DNA from: Planctomycetales bacterium
GTDB taxonomy: Bacteria > Planctomycetota > SBBH01
NCBI GenBank assembly: GCA_005239795.1
Contig: SBBH01000226.1
Location: 1-15,432 of the forward strand
Reading direction: 5' to 3'
Length of the DNA stretch: 15,432 bases
The notes beneath the pieces are model-generated. The model was not told where the DNA came from. It worked only from the letters and a program-made list of their open reading frames with translations, and searched no databases. The translations under genes were made by a program, and so were the position numbers. Positions 1 through 6,987 of the stretch are shown here, one piece after another (the stretch's first letter is position 1; every line of letters starts with the position of its first letter).

Positions 1-272
1 GCCGCCACGAATACTACCGGCTCATCTGGGGACTGCGTGCCCTCTTCGGAACGCTCGCACCTTGCAGAATCCACCTATGAACTGGGGAAACTCGTGACTG
101 TTCAGCTCATCAATAAAGGTCAGCTCACGTAGATAATGGGTGTTGCAAAACCCGGGGGCACAGACGCACTGAAAGTAGCCGGCCAAAAGACTACCTGGTT
201 CTCCCGCCCGCAATCCGAACGAATCTTGACCTCCGCCTGGTGATCGGTCACCTCCAACCGCTCCGGCGGCAC
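1..272 (-). pseudogene. Decayed IS66-family transposase (TnpC-type) remnant
   Basis: Three pieces of an IS66-type transposase can be read on the minus strand in different frames. From about 269 to 210 one frame gives PPERLEVTDHQAEVK...CGREN, which matches the stretch around the N-terminal zinc-binding region of these proteins. It has already lost a cysteine (RSDCGRE where the family usually has CPxCG). From 147 to 106 a second frame gives CNTHYLRELTFIDE, the family's typical C(N/G)AHHLREL(T/Q) motif from the catalytic half. At 53-36 a third frame gives RSEEGT, like the FRSEEGA motif near the C-terminus. The middle of the protein is missing between each pair of pieces, so this is a multiply deleted, frameshifted scar and cannot encode a transposase. 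It lies directly against the 3' end of the MFS gene and may continue past the left edge. The family call is from recalled motifs; the third piece is the least certain. Confidence 0.72.
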
Positions 273-277
273 AATGT

Positions 278-1540
278 CTAAGTTACTGGCGCCTCAAGTT
301 CCATCCCGTCGAGGCGCCCCAGGCGGCGAAGCTTCGGCGCGCGCCAGGCAAAAAGGCAGACCACCGCGAGCGTCGCGAGCCCCCCGAAGACCACCGAGCG
401 GGCGGCCCCCAAAAGCGCCGCCGCCACGCCCGACTCGAACTCTCCCAATTGGTTCGAGGTCTGGATAAAAACGCCGTTCACCGCCGAGACGCGCCCCCGC
501 ATCACGTCGGGGGTCATCGCCTGGAGGATCGTATGGCGAATGACAACGCTCACGGCGTCGAAGAGGCCGCTGGCGAAAAGCAATGTCGCCGAAAGTGGGA
601 AACTCGTCGAGAGCCCGAATGCCGTCATGCAGACGCCATACCCTGCGACACAGAAGAGCAGCGAGCGCCCCGCGCGCGTCATGGGACGCCGGTGCAGGAG
701 CCCCAGGCTCATGACCAGCGCCCCGGCCGAAGGGGCCGCGCGCAAGATCCCCAGCCCCTCGGGGCCAACCTCGAGGATGTCGCGCGCAAAAACCGGCAGG
801 AGCGCCGTCGCCCCGCCGAAGAGGACTGCAAAAAGATCAAGCGCCAAAGCGCCGCGCAATACCGGCCGCTCCCAGACATATCGGAATCCCGTCCAGAGGG
901 ATTCTCCCGGCGAGGCACCGAAGAGGGAACCGGAAGAGAGGGCGGCAGGACGATGCCGCTTCAGGGCCAGCAACGAGACGACGGAAACAGCCCCGAGCGC
1001 CGCGGCGGCCGCGTAGGCGCTGGACAAACCGGACCAGCCGATCAAAAAACCGGCCAAGGCGGGCCCCGCGATCGAGGAAATTTCGAACGAGACAACCCGC
1101 CAGGCGACGGCGTGCGAAAGAAGATCCACTGGAACGAGGCTGGGCATCAAGGCCTGCGTCGCCGGCGATTGGAAGCTCAAGGCAACGCCGTCGACGACAA
1201 GAATCGCGTAGAGAACGGCCAGGGGCCAGTCGGGACAACGGTCGGTCAGGAAAAGCCCCAGGGCGCAGGCTGCGCGGACCCCATGGGTCACCACCAGGAT
1301 CGCGCGGCGGTTGGCTCGGTCTGCGTAACGTCCCGCCCAGGGAGCCAAAAGAAGCACCGGCACCACCTGAAGCAGTCCCACGACGCCTAAGGCCAGCGCC
1401 GAGCCGGTGCGGACGTAGACCTGCCATCCCACTGTCACCGCCGTCATCTGGGCGCCCAGGACGGAAAAGGTCCGCGCGGCCAGATAGGCCGAGAACGCCC
1501 TGTGCTTGAAGATGCCGTAAGTCCCGGGTGCCCGCTCCAT
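278..1540 (-). CDS. MFS exporter, EntS/MFS_3-type
   Basis: This is a 420-residue major facilitator superfamily inner-membrane exporter with the usual succession of hydrophobic helices. The motif-A loop GRYADRANRR follows the second helix region (about residues 70-79). The stretch MRGRVSAVNGVFIQTSNQLG followed by EFESG near residue 360 is characteristic of the EntS/MFS_3 branch, whose known members export enterobactin and other small molecules by proton antiport. The ATG at 1540 overlaps the stop of the glycosyltransferase by one base (TGATG), so translation is coupled. An upstream extension to 1744 is open but low-complexity and lies inside the glycosyltransferase, so it is rejected. As last gene of the sugar operon it probably exports or transfers that pathway's product, which is inference. 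It is not a Wzx flippase by sequence. The substrate is unknown. The stop codon sits about 6 bases from the IS66 scar, so the extreme C-terminus (ELEAPVT) could have been altered. Confidence 0.88.
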   Translation of the reverse strand: MERAPGTYGIFKHRAFSAYLAARTFSVLGAQMTAVTVGWQVYVRTGSALALGVVGLLQVVPVLLLAPWAGRYADRANRRAILVVTHGVRAACALGLFLTDRCPDWPLAVLYAILVVDGVALSFQSPATQALMPSLVPVDLLSHAVAWRVVSFEISSIAGPALAGFLIGWSGLSSAYAAAAALGAVSVVSLLALKRHRPAALSSGSLFGASPGESLWTGFRYVWERPVLRGALALDLFAVLFGGATALLPVFARDILEVGPEGLGILRAAPSAGALVMSLGLLHRRPMTRAGRSLLFCVAGYGVCMTAFGLSTSFPLSATLLFASGLFDAVSVVIRHTILQAMTPDVMRGRVSAVNGVFIQTSNQLGEFESGVAAALLGAARSVVFGGLATLAVVCLFAWRAPKLRRLGRLDGMELEAPVT

Positions 1541-2514
1541 CAGGCAATCCGTCCAGCCTTGCGGTCCCGATAGAGCGCCTGGCGCCGGCGGATCCAGGCT
1601 GGGGGGCGATAGGGATCCCGCGCGCCGCTGCGGCGCGCGGCGAGCCCCGCCACAATCCCGGCCAGGGTCGGCGCGACGACATGCCACCGGCCGCGCGCGA
1701 GCGACCGCGCGATCCGCATCGCCATCTCCCCGCCGTAACGCCAAGGAAATTTCAAGAGGTCCGCAGGCGTCCCGAAGTTCCGCGCCAACAGCACGCGGTT
1801 CCTCGCGGAAAGATAAGCCCCGAGCGGCGTGCGGCTGTCGGCCCCCGAGGCGCTGACCTTGTGGAACACGCGCGCGCGCGGGACGTAGCGCAAACGCCAG
1901 CCGGCGCGCGCGGCGCGCAGGCAGAAGTCGTTGTCCTCCCCGTACATGAAGTACCGATCGCTTAAAAAACCCACCGCGTCAAAAACCTCGCGGCGAACAA
2001 GCATCGCGCAACCGGTGATGAAGTCGATGTCGCAGGGGGAATCCGGCACAAGGTTATTACGCATCCGGTGATGGGCGCGCCCGAGGCTTAAATCCGTCCA
2101 CCCCCCGTCGTACCAGACCTCCCCAGCGGGACGCACGCGCTCGATGCGGCACCCGACAAGCCCCACGGCGCCGTCCGCGTCGAGTTCGCGGAGCATCAGC
2201 GCCAGAAAATCCGGCATGACACGCGTGTCGTTATTGAGGAGAAGCACCGCGCGGCATCGCGCCTCGAGAGCCGCGCGGATGCCGGCGTTCGAGGCGGCGG
2301 CAAAGCCGAGATTCTCAGGATTGTGGAGAAGGGTCACGCCGGCGCGCCGAGCGAGCGCCTCCGCCGAGCCGTCCTGGGAAGCGTTGTCTACGACGATCGG
2401 GAGGATCCGGGGGCCGGTGCATCCCGCCAGGGACGCCAGGCACGCCTCGGTGTCCGCCAGGCCGTTCCAGTTGACGAGAACAACCCCCACCATCCCGGGG
2501 GCGGCCTCTGTCAT
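1540..2514 (-). CDS. Family 2 glycosyltransferase (rhamnosyltransferase-like)
   Basis: The product is a 324-residue GT-A fold glycosyltransferase of family GT2, most like the WbbL/rhamnosyltransferase group. The N-terminal nucleotide-binding strand VGVVLVNWNG (residues 9-18) is followed by VVDNASQDGS (41-50), the conserved Asp/Asn nucleotide site. NNDT at 94-97 occupies the metal-binding DXD position, and FMYGEDNDFCLR (189-200) carries the ED pair that contains the catalytic base. The C-terminal 60 residues are basic and include one hydrophobic stretch, LAGIVAGLAA, which may associate with the membrane. It would transfer an activated sugar, plausibly the dTDP-sugar made by the neighbouring epimerase, to a lipid or glycan acceptor in the cytoplasm; the donor is inferred from context only. 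Its ATG overlaps the epimerase stop by four bases (ATGA). Confidence 0.9.
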   Translation of the reverse strand: MTEAAPGMVGVVLVNWNGLADTEACLASLAGCTGPRILPIVVDNASQDGSAEALARRAGVTLLHNPENLGFAAASNAGIRAALEARCRAVLLLNNDTRVMPDFLALMLRELDADGAVGLVGCRIERVRPAGEVWYDGGWTDLSLGRAHHRMRNNLVPDSPCDIDFITGCAMLVRREVFDAVGFLSDRYFMYGEDNDFCLRAARAGWRLRYVPRARVFHKVSASGADSRTPLGAYLSARNRVLLARNFGTPADLLKFPWRYGGEMAMRIARSLARGRWHVVAPTLAGIVAGLAARRSGARDPYRPPAWIRRRQALYRDRKAGRIA

Positions 2515-3665
2515 CGACCCTCTGCCCCGCGCACGAGATGCCGACGGGCGAGTTCCCCCTGGGCTTTGCGTGTGGCATCAACGGCGCGGGACGTGCGCGC
2601 CCAGGCCACAAGCTCTCGCATGCCGGTTGTGAGATCCACGCGCGGCGTGAATCCTGCTCCTTTCAAGCGTCGGATGTCCGCCGAGCAATGCCGGATGTCC
2701 CCTGCGCGATAGGCCCCCAGCACCTCGGGCTCCATCCGGGCGCCGCACAGGCGGATCAAGGTCCGGGCCACCTCCAAGATCGAGACCGCGCGCCCGGTGC
2801 CGAGGTTGGCCACCTGGCCGTCAAGCCTGTCGCTCTCGACAAGCCAGGCGCCGCAGCGGGCAATGTCCCGAACGCTCACAAAATCGCGGGTCTGCCGCCC
2901 GTCCTCGTAGACCGTGGGAGGGCGGCTGTTCAGGATCTGCGAGAGGAAGATCGCCATGGCTCCCGTGTAAGGGTTGAGCAGGCTCTGGCGCGGCCCGTAG
3001 ACGTTGAAAAACCTCAAGGCCACCGTCGGGAGGCCGTACGCCCGGCCCAAGGCCAGGCACAGCTCCTCCTGGTCGCGCTTCGTGACGGCGTAGACGGAAG
3101 CGCACGCAAGTGGCTTTTCCTCGGGGGTCGGCAAGGGCGTGAGCGCTTTCCGGCAGCTCGGGCAGACCGGCTCCCAAAGTCCCGCGTCGAGGCGCCCGGC
3201 AGGGCGGTCCGTCCCAGATGACATCGGCCCGCAGGCGGCACACCGGTACATCCCCTCGCCATAGATCGACATGGAGCTGGCGACGACGACGCGGCGCGGA
3301 CGTTTTTGTTTTTGAAGCGCCAGGATCGCCTCCCACACGCGGCCCGTACCGCGCACGTTGTGGTCGATGTAGCGGTCGATTTCATACATCGATTGGCCCA
3401 CGCCCACCTGGGCCGCCAGATGAAAGACGACCTCCACGCCGCCCAGGGCTCGGCGCACATCGGCAAGGCGGCGCACGTCCCCCACGAGGTAGCGGGCGCC
3501 AGGGTTCCGGTAGGGGCGCGGCCGGCGTCCGTGGACCTGCTTTTCCCAAAGATCGAGCACCGTGACGGCATGTCCCTTGGACACCAGAAGATCCACCAGG
3601 TGCGACCCGATGAATCCGCCACCGCCAGTGACAAGAATCCGGGCACCCCGTCGACGCCTACCCAA
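2511..3665 (-). CDS. NAD-dependent sugar epimerase with zinc-ribbon insert (dTDP-L-rhamnose 4-epimerase-like)
   Basis: This is an extended short-chain dehydrogenase/epimerase of 384 residues. The Rossmann motif TGGGGFIGSH is at residues 13-22, the catalytic serine region SSMSIYGEG near 130-138, and the YxxxK pair is YAVTK with Y192 and K196. Between the Ser and Tyr motifs lies an insert with two cysteine pairs, CAAC (142/145) and CPSC (168/171), which looks like a structural zinc ribbon. From memory, this insert together with the NPYTG and EDGRQTRDFV stretches marks the WbiB/Tal group of dTDP-L-rhamnose 4-epimerases, which make dTDP-6-deoxytalose; a UDP-hexose epimerase remains possible. The start chosen is TTG at 3665, with AAGGAGG 8 bases upstream (3674-3680). 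It overlaps the end of the regulator by eight bases. A longer frame to 3914 runs across the regulator and lacks conserved sequence. Confidence 0.88.
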   Translation of the reverse strand: MGRRRRGARILVTGGGGFIGSHLVDLLVSKGHAVTVLDLWEKQVHGRRPRPYRNPGARYLVGDVRRLADVRRALGGVEVVFHLAAQVGVGQSMYEIDRYIDHNVRGTGRVWEAILALQKQKRPRRVVVASSMSIYGEGMYRCAACGPMSSGTDRPAGRLDAGLWEPVCPSCRKALTPLPTPEEKPLACASVYAVTKRDQEELCLALGRAYGLPTVALRFFNVYGPRQSLLNPYTGAMAIFLSQILNSRPPTVYEDGRQTRDFVSVRDIARCGAWLVESDRLDGQVANLGTGRAVSILEVARTLIRLCGARMEPEVLGAYRAGDIRHCSADIRRLKGAGFTPRVDLTTGMRELVAWARTSRAVDATRKAQGELARRHLVRGAEGR

Positions 3666-4245
3666 CGCGCCCCCCTCCTTCTCCAGGCCTCGCGCCGGAG
3701 ACGGGCCCCAGACGCGCCATCTCGGCGACGAGGTCCACGAGGAGGGCCCCTCGCACGGCATGCCCCGACGCCGCGGCGCGGCTGCAGACCAAGACAAGCT
3801 CCCCGGGACGCCCCTCGTCCGCCCCGACGATCCGGCGGCAGGGACGATCCGCCTCGCGAAGCGCCAGCTCCGCGATGTCGCGGATCTCCCCGGCGCCAGC
3901 CAGGGCGATGCCACGCCCCCCGTCGCCGTGGCGGGCCGCGATCTCTTGGACGCGCGATTTTAAAAACCGGACGAGGGCGAGGGTTTTCTGGAGCGAGAGA
4001 TAGGCTTTGCGGGTCTTTTCCGTCATCCCCTTGGGGGTCAGGATGTAGCGCACTTTCTTTTTATTGAGCCGCGAGACCTTGACATACCCCTTGCGCACAA
4101 GAGTTTTCACGATGAGGTTCACCATCCCCAGGGAGACCCGCGCCGAACGCGCGATCTGGCGTTGGCTCACGTCGACGTCGCGCGCGATCTCCTCGAGGAC
4201 CGCGAACTCCTTCTCCGAGCCTCCCGCCGGGACCGCCTCGCGCAT
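3658..4245 (-). CDS. EPS-associated MarR/winged-helix transcriptional regulator
   Basis: This 195-residue regulator heads the sugar operon. Residues 12-75 form a winged helix: VLEEIARDVDVSQRQIARSA, then VSLGMVNLIVKTLVRKGYVK as recognition helix, then a wing ending YILTPKGM. This pattern and the following long helix (about 76-105) match the MarR-type regulators found at the head of exopolysaccharide loci. Unlike the short family members it has an extra C-terminal part (110-180) starting RGIALAGAGEIRDIAELAL. That part looks like a small Rossmann-like fold with a Gly-rich turn, so it may sense a nucleotide or sugar nucleotide; this is inference. The ATG at 4245 is chosen because AGGAGA precedes it at a good distance. 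A TTG at 4338 would place the promoter and the inverted repeat inside the gene. The TAG stop is overlapped by the epimerase start. Confidence 0.82.
   Translation of the reverse strand: MREAVPAGGSEKEFAVLEEIARDVDVSQRQIARSARVSLGMVNLIVKTLVRKGYVKVSRLNKKKVRYILTPKGMTEKTRKAYLSLQKTLALVRFLKSRVQEIAARHGDGGRGIALAGAGEIRDIAELALREADRPCRRIVGADEGRPGELVLVCSRAAASGHAVRGALLVDLVAEMARLGPVSGARPGEGGGRVG
3674..3680 (-). promoter_or_regulatory. Strong Shine-Dalgarno that fixes a TTG start
   Basis: On the minus strand AAGGAGG is followed by an eight-base spacer and TTG at 3665. No ATG or GTG in frame lies at a better distance, and the Rossmann fold begins eight codons later. The site lies within the last codons of the regulator gene, so the epimerase can be translated by ribosomes finishing the regulator. 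Confidence 0.75.
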
Positions 4246-4295
4246 GGAGCCTTCTCCTGAATGCCGGAACGCCTGAGGGGCGTCCGCGCCAAACC

Positions 4296-4310
4296 GTTCA
4301 ACAATTGAAC
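4296..4310. promoter_or_regulatory. Perfect inverted repeat, likely operator of the regulator
   Basis: GTTCAA-CAA-TTGAAC is a perfect 6+3+6 palindrome in otherwise GC-rich DNA. It lies directly downstream of the proposed -10 box, so it would cover the transcription start, and 50 bases before the regulator ATG. Size and place fit a dimeric winged-helix protein repressing its own operon. Binding is inferred. Confidence 0.62.
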
Positions 4311-4338
4311 ATCCTAACTTGGGGCCGGGGAACGTCAA
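4311..4338 (-). promoter_or_regulatory. Sigma70-like promoter of the sugar operon
   Basis: On the minus strand TTGACG (4338-4333) and TAGGAT (4316-4311) are separated by 16 bases; they match the consensus in five and four of six positions. The predicted start falls in the adjacent inverted repeat. The -35 box lies just downstream of the ylxP stop, so this operon is transcribed separately from queG-ylxP or in addition to read-through. Confidence 0.55.
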
Positions 4339-4342
4339 CTCC

Positions 4343-4624
4343 TCAGAAGAGATCCACCTGATGGTCCGTCACCCCCACGTCGGGATGCCTCCGGAACCAG
4401 GCGAGAACGGCAGTAAACGTCTCGGAAAGAAGCCGCGGCTCGACGCCCACGGCCGCGATCCCCAGATCCGCGCGCTGCCAGGTCTCTTGACCGTCGACTT
4501 CGGCGACGGAAACGTTGAAATCGCGCCGCAGGCCGTCTTTCAGGCGGTTCAAGACGCTCCGTTTTTCCTTCAGAGAATGCGACGAGCGGATGAGGAGCGT
4601 CACGCGGAGCGATCCGACAATCAT
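4343..4624 (-). CDS. ylxP: YlxP-like DUF503 protein
   Basis: This is a complete 93-residue DUF503 protein. The N-terminus MIVGSLRVTLLIRSSHSLKE and the stretches FNVSVAEVDGQETWQRADLG and IAAVGVE are the conserved core of the family. The fold is a small ferredoxin-like alpha/beta domain. In many bacteria ylxP lies in the nusA-infB-rbfA region; here it follows queG instead. Its biochemical function is not settled. Its ATG overlaps the queG stop by four bases (ATGA), so it depends on queG for transcription and probably for translation. Both neighbours act on or near RNA and translation, which is compatible but does not prove a link. Confidence 0.9.
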   Translation of the reverse strand: MIVGSLRVTLLIRSSHSLKEKRSVLNRLKDGLRRDFNVSVAEVDGQETWQRADLGIAAVGVEPRLLSETFTAVLAWFRRHPDVGVTDHQVDLF

Positions 4625-5739
4625 TGAGATATCTTAGGTCCAAGGCACTCCTCTGCCCAAGCCAAGGCCTCGGCAGCGACCGGGTCCTCTAAAAACGCCG
4701 GATGAGCGGCCGCTTCCGACAAGAGCGGCCTGTATTCGGGCCGTCCGCTGTTGCCGATCGCCAGGAGCACGTTTCTCAAGAAACCGGCCGCGCGGGCGCG
4801 CCGCACGGCGCTCGCCGGGAAACGCCCCTTGAAATCCTTCAGCGTCTGGCGCAAAAGAACACCCAGCTCGGGCAAGAGATTCTCGGGCCGGGGCGCGAGC
4901 GCCGGATCGGCCGCTTCTCCCGACTCCTCCCGCGGTCTGTTATAAGGGCAGACCTCCTGGCAGATGTCGCATCCAAAAACGAGCCCCCCCAGGGCAGGCC
5001 GGAGCGCCTCGGGAGCCCGGCCCCGGTTCTCGATCGTCTGGTACGAGAGGCACCGGCGCGCATCCAAGCGGTACGGCGCGACGAGAGCCCCCGTGGGGCA
5101 CGCGTCCAAGCATTTGCGACAGGTCCCGCATCGATCCGCCGCGAGCGCGTCCGGCGCGAGCTCCAAGGTCGTCAGGATCACCCCGATGAAAAAATGAGAC
5201 CCCTCGGCCAGGTCGATGAGGCAAGCGTTCTTCCCGATCCAGCCGAGCCCTGCCGCGCGCGCCCAGGAGCGCTCCAGGACCGGCGCGGTGTCGACGGCGG
5301 GACGGAACGACTCCCCGGGGAACTCGCGCCGGAGCGCCGCCGCGAGTTTGCGCAGGCGCTTCGTCATGACGGCGTGATAATCCCTCCCGCGCGCGTAGGA
5401 GGCGATTTCGCCGCGCCCGGCTCGCGCGAGGGCCTGGGCCTCGCCCGCGGACGCGGCCGAGCGGACCGGTTCGCCGCGGCGCCGGTAAAAGAGCGCGGCG
5501 GCGATCACCGTGCGGGCGCCCGGAAGGACCCGGTTTGTATCGAGGCGGCTCTCGAGCGTGCGCGCCATGTAGTCCATCAACCCGGCGAATCCGTCGGCCA
5601 GCCACGCCGATAGTCGCTCGGCGTCGGGGACCCGCCCGGCCCGGGCGAACCCCGCGCGGTGAAACCCCGCCGCCAGGACCCACGCGCGCAGGTCCTCCCG
5701 AAGAGCCGCGCCCCTGAGGATCGGTGTCTGGACGTTCAT
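4621..5739 (-). CDS. queG: Epoxyqueuosine reductase
   Basis: The product (372 residues) carries out the last step of queuosine synthesis, reducing epoxyqueuosine to queuosine in the tRNA wobble position with cobalamin and two [4Fe-4S] clusters. The cobalamin-domain landmarks are IASYARGRDYH (112-122), VDTAPVLER with the catalytic Asp at 150, and GWIGKN (166-171). The ferredoxin part has C204-x2-C207-x2-C210-x3-CP and then C257-x2-C260-x3-CP, with C230 between, as in known QueG. The C-terminal 70 residues form the HEAT-like tail. The length is normal for the family. The ATG at 5739 has only a weak AAGAAG immediately before it; the N-terminal helix (about residues 12-30) aligns with the family from there. 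No other queuosine gene is in the window. Confidence 0.95.
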   Translation of the reverse strand: MNVQTPILRGAALREDLRAWVLAAGFHRAGFARAGRVPDAERLSAWLADGFAGLMDYMARTLESRLDTNRVLPGARTVIAAALFYRRRGEPVRSAASAGEAQALARAGRGEIASYARGRDYHAVMTKRLRKLAAALRREFPGESFRPAVDTAPVLERSWARAAGLGWIGKNACLIDLAEGSHFFIGVILTTLELAPDALAADRCGTCRKCLDACPTGALVAPYRLDARRCLSYQTIENRGRAPEALRPALGGLVFGCDICQEVCPYNRPREESGEAADPALAPRPENLLPELGVLLRQTLKDFKGRFPASAVRRARAAGFLRNVLLAIGNSGRPEYRPLLSEAAAHPAFLEDPVAAEALAWAEECLGPKISQ

Positions 5740-5791
5740 CTTCTTAAGCAGTCTACACGCCTGAGGCGCCGAGTTTCGCTGGCGGCGCGCG

Positions 5792-5807
5792 CCCCCCCCC
5801 TTAAAAT
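5792..5807 (+). promoter_or_regulatory. C9 tract abutting a TAAAAT -10-like box, upstream of pilT
   Basis: Nine consecutive C (5792-5800) are followed by TTAAAAT; TAAAAT (5802-5807) matches five of six positions of a -10 box and lies 29 bases before the pilT ATG. The best -35-like sequence, TTCGCT at 5775-5780, is 21 bases away, which is too far for a normal promoter at this tract length. The same tract is a G9 run in the queG leader. Confidence 0.35.
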
Positions 5808-5836
5808 GCGCTCCTCAAAACAAGAAAGGAGTGCGC

Positions 5837-6934
5837 ATGGCCGTCCTCGACGATTATTTCCGGCTGATGGTGGACAGGAAAGCCTCGGACCTCCACGTGA
5901 CGATCGGGGCCCCTCCGATGCTGAGGCTTTCGGGCGAGATGACCCCCATCGAGGGGAAGGAAGCGATCACCTACGAATTCAACCGCCAGGCGCTTTGGGA
6001 GATCATGCCGGAGAAGAACCGCGAGGAGTTCAAGGCGCGCCACGACACCGATTTCGCCTACGCCCTCTCAGGGGTCGGCCGCTTCCGCTCCAACATCTTC
6101 ATGGACAAGTCCGGGATCGGGGGGGTCTTCCGCTTGATCCCTGAAAAAATCCTCACGGCCGACGACCTCAAGCTCTCGGAGGAGATCAAAAAACTCTGCT
6201 TCCTCTCCAAGGGGCTGGTTCTGGTGACAGGCCCGACGGGAAGCGGAAAGTCGACGACGCTTGCGGCGATGATCGACCACGTGAACGCCCATCGGTCCGA
6301 CCACATCATCACAATCGAGGACCCGATCGAATTCGTCCACCCCAACAAGAAGTGCCTGGTGAACCAGCGCGAGGTCCACACCCACACCCAGAGCTTCGCC
6401 GCGGCATTGCGCGCGGCGTTGCGCGAGGATCCCGACATCGTCCTGGTGGGGGAAATGCGGGACCTCGAGACCACCCGCATCGCGATCGAGACGGCCGAGA
6501 CCGGGCACCTCGTCTTCGGAACGCTCCACACCAACACCGCTCCGTCCACGGTGGACCGCCTCATCAACCAGTTCCCGGCCAACGAGCAGGAACAGATCCG
6601 CCTGATGCTGGCCTCCTCCTTGAAGGCCGTGATCGCGCAGACGCTCCTCAGGAAAGTCGGCGGAGGGCGCGTCGCAGCCCTGGAGATCCTGATCGTGAAC
6701 CAGGCGGTGGCCGCCAACATCCGCGAGGGCAAGACCCACCAGATCTTCTCGTCGATCCAGACCGGCGGAAAACTGGGAATGATCCTCTTGAACGACGCGC
6801 TCACGAAACTCGTCAAGGCCAAGCAGGTCGAGCCCAAGGACGCCTACATCAAGGCGGTCGACAAGGAGGACCTCCTGCGGCGCTTCTCGGCCGAGGGGAT
6901 CAAGCTGGAATTAATGAAGGCGATGGAGGCTTAG
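5837..6934 (+). CDS. pilT: Type IV pilus retraction ATPase PilT
   Basis: This is a complete 365-residue PilT, the hexameric cytoplasmic ATPase that depolymerises type IV pili and drives twitching motility. The N-terminal PAS-like domain (1-110) contains ASDLHVTIGAPPMLRLSGEM. The ATPase part has Walker A GPTGSGKS (132-139), the Asp box with ITIEDPIEF (158-166), Walker B DPDIVLVGEMRD (198-209) and the His box ETAETGHLVFGTLHTN (218-233). NIREGKTHQI in the C-terminal third corresponds to the retraction-specific AIRNLIRE region. ATG at 5837 has AAAGGAG six bases upstream; the frame is open to a GTG at 5831, which is inside that ribosome site. No pilus gene is adjacent, so its partners must be elsewhere. 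It is divergent from queG across 97 bases. Confidence 0.96.
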   Translation: MAVLDDYFRLMVDRKASDLHVTIGAPPMLRLSGEMTPIEGKEAITYEFNRQALWEIMPEKNREEFKARHDTDFAYALSGVGRFRSNIFMDKSGIGGVFRLIPEKILTADDLKLSEEIKKLCFLSKGLVLVTGPTGSGKSTTLAAMIDHVNAHRSDHIITIEDPIEFVHPNKKCLVNQREVHTHTQSFAAALRAALREDPDIVLVGEMRDLETTRIAIETAETGHLVFGTLHTNTAPSTVDRLINQFPANEQEQIRLMLASSLKAVIAQTLLRKVGGGRVAALEILIVNQAVAANIREGKTHQIFSSIQTGGKLGMILLNDALTKLVKAKQVEPKDAYIKAVDKEDLLRRFSAEGIKLELMKAMEA

Positions 6935-6949
6935 CCGTTCCTATTGACT

Positions 6950-6978
6950 TTGACGCCCCCCCTCTCTGGGGCTAGAGT
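6950..6978 (+). promoter_or_regulatory. Sigma70-like promoter of the radical SAM operon, possibly giving a leaderless mRNA
   Basis: TTGACG (6950-6955) and TAGAGT (6973-6978) are 17 bases apart. The -35 box is the same hexamer as in the promoter at 4333-4338. The start point would fall near 6985, at most a few bases before the ATG at 6988, and no Shine-Dalgarno sequence is visible there. Confidence 0.45.
6955..6972 (+). terminator. Weak hairpin after pilT
   Basis: GCCCC and GGGGC can pair around an eight-base loop 20 bases after the pilT stop. No T tract follows, so if it ends pilT transcripts it does so poorly. It occupies the spacer of the proposed promoter, and both readings are tentative. 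Confidence 0.25.
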
Positions 6979-6987
6979 TTCTGGGTT

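Noticed and set aside
449..1390. Long plus-strand reading frame opposite the MFS gene
   Set aside because: Arg/Gly/Pro-rich with no family motif; it mirrors the codon bias of the real gene on the other strand. The same holds for minus 837-1682 and plus 4702-5613.
1541..1744. Upstream extension of the MFS protein
   Set aside because: Lies wholly in the glycosyltransferase, is low-complexity Arg/Ala/Pro and precedes a typical MFS N-terminus starting at 1540.
3666..3914. Upstream extension of the epimerase
   Set aside because: It runs across the regulator gene with no conserved residues, and the TTG at 3665 has a strong ribosome site.
5758..5768. CGCCTGAGGCG palindrome between queG and pilT
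   Set aside because: Five-base GC arms are expected by chance in this composition, and it is not placed against a recognisable promoter.
6058..6837. Two long minus-strand frames inside pilT
   Set aside because: Antisense shadows of a gene with unmistakable Walker and His-box motifs.
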